Of a stretch of 5,235 nt of DNA, positions 5,161-5,235 are shown in pieces. Both the position numbers and the translations under genes were made by a program. Location of the stretch: positions 1-5,235 of the forward strand of contig JAHZES010000145.1 of NCBI GenBank assembly GCA_019421725.1, written 5' to 3'. The notes beneath the pieces were generated by a model. It saw nothing but the letters and a program-made list of their open reading frames with translations. It was not told the DNA's origin and did not search any database. Positions within the stretch are counted from its first letter, which is position 1. Each line of letters starts with the position of its first letter. This stretch comes from Clostridiales bacterium (GTDB lineage Bacteria > Bacillota > Clostridia > Oscillospirales > Acutalibacteraceae).

Positions 5161-5235
5161 TTATTCGGTGAAACCGGACTGCACAAGTTTAACAAGACTT
5201 TCCACGGCTTCTTTCTCATCAGAGCCATCTGCAAT
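5161..5235 (-). CDS. HPr-family phosphocarrier protein, C-terminal 24 residues, cut by window edge
   Basis: HPr relays phosphate from PEP via enzyme I to sugar-specific PTS EII components. In Gram-positive bacteria its Ser46-phosphorylated form (or its homologue Crh) is the CcpA corepressor. The frame enters at the right edge and ends at TAA (5163-5161). It reads IADGSDEKEAV then ESLVKLVQSGFTE. This matches the end of HPr: a short (A/S)xGxDE turn leading into the last amphipathic helix, with EAVxxLVxLVxSGF as in clostridial HPr. The active His15 and regulatory Ser46 lie outside the window, so catalytic HPr cannot be told apart from a Crh-like paralogue, and I give no gene symbol. It is followed by a strong terminator and then uvrC. 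Confidence 0.8.
   Translation of the reverse strand: MADGSDEKEAVESLVKLVQSGFTE

Overview
This window reads as an ordinary, conserved chromosomal segment of a Gram-positive bacterium, most likely a member of class Clostridia (perhaps the Oscillospirales/Ruminococcaceae group). The evidence is Firmicutes-type sigma-A promoters and AGGAGG-like ribosome binding sites, a clostridial style of UvrC and MraZ sequence, and the gene order HPr / uvrC / rsmD / coaD / coiled-coil protein / mraZ / rsmH. Every gene I can support is on the minus strand, so transcription runs from high to low coordinates. The assignment to a group rests on remembered gene order, not on a search.

Layout in the direction of transcription: (1) the last 24 codons of an HPr-family phosphocarrier gene (5235-5161), closed by a strong intrinsic terminator (5147-5110). 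(2) uvrC, the excision-repair nuclease (5091-3229), starting on a TTG only about 20 bases past that terminator. (3) A consensus-like promoter (TTGACA, 17 bp, CATAAT) whose -35 box overlaps the uvrC stop codon, followed by rsmD (16S rRNA methyltransferase), coaD (CoA biosynthesis) and a small soluble coiled-coil protein of unknown function that overlaps coaD by ATGA. An intrinsic terminator (1557-1522) closes this operon. (4) A 364-base non-coding stretch that holds this terminator, two clusters of GTGG/GGGG repeats resembling MraZ operator boxes, and a second good promoter (TTGCTT, 17 bp, TATAAT). (5) mraZ and the first 240 codons of rsmH (mraW), the opening genes of the division and cell wall (dcw) cluster, which runs off the left edge.

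The genes serve housekeeping roles: sugar uptake and its regulation (HPr), nucleotide excision repair (UvrC), 16S rRNA modification (RsmD at G966, RsmH at C1402), CoA synthesis (CoaD), and control of the dcw cluster (MraZ). I see no mobile element, CRISPR array, tRNA, rRNA or defence system, and no clear new system. The points most worth a second look are the duplicated MraZ-box clusters, the terminator squeezed against the uvrC start, the promoter built into the uvrC stop codon, and the uncharacterised coiled-coil gene coupled to coaD.
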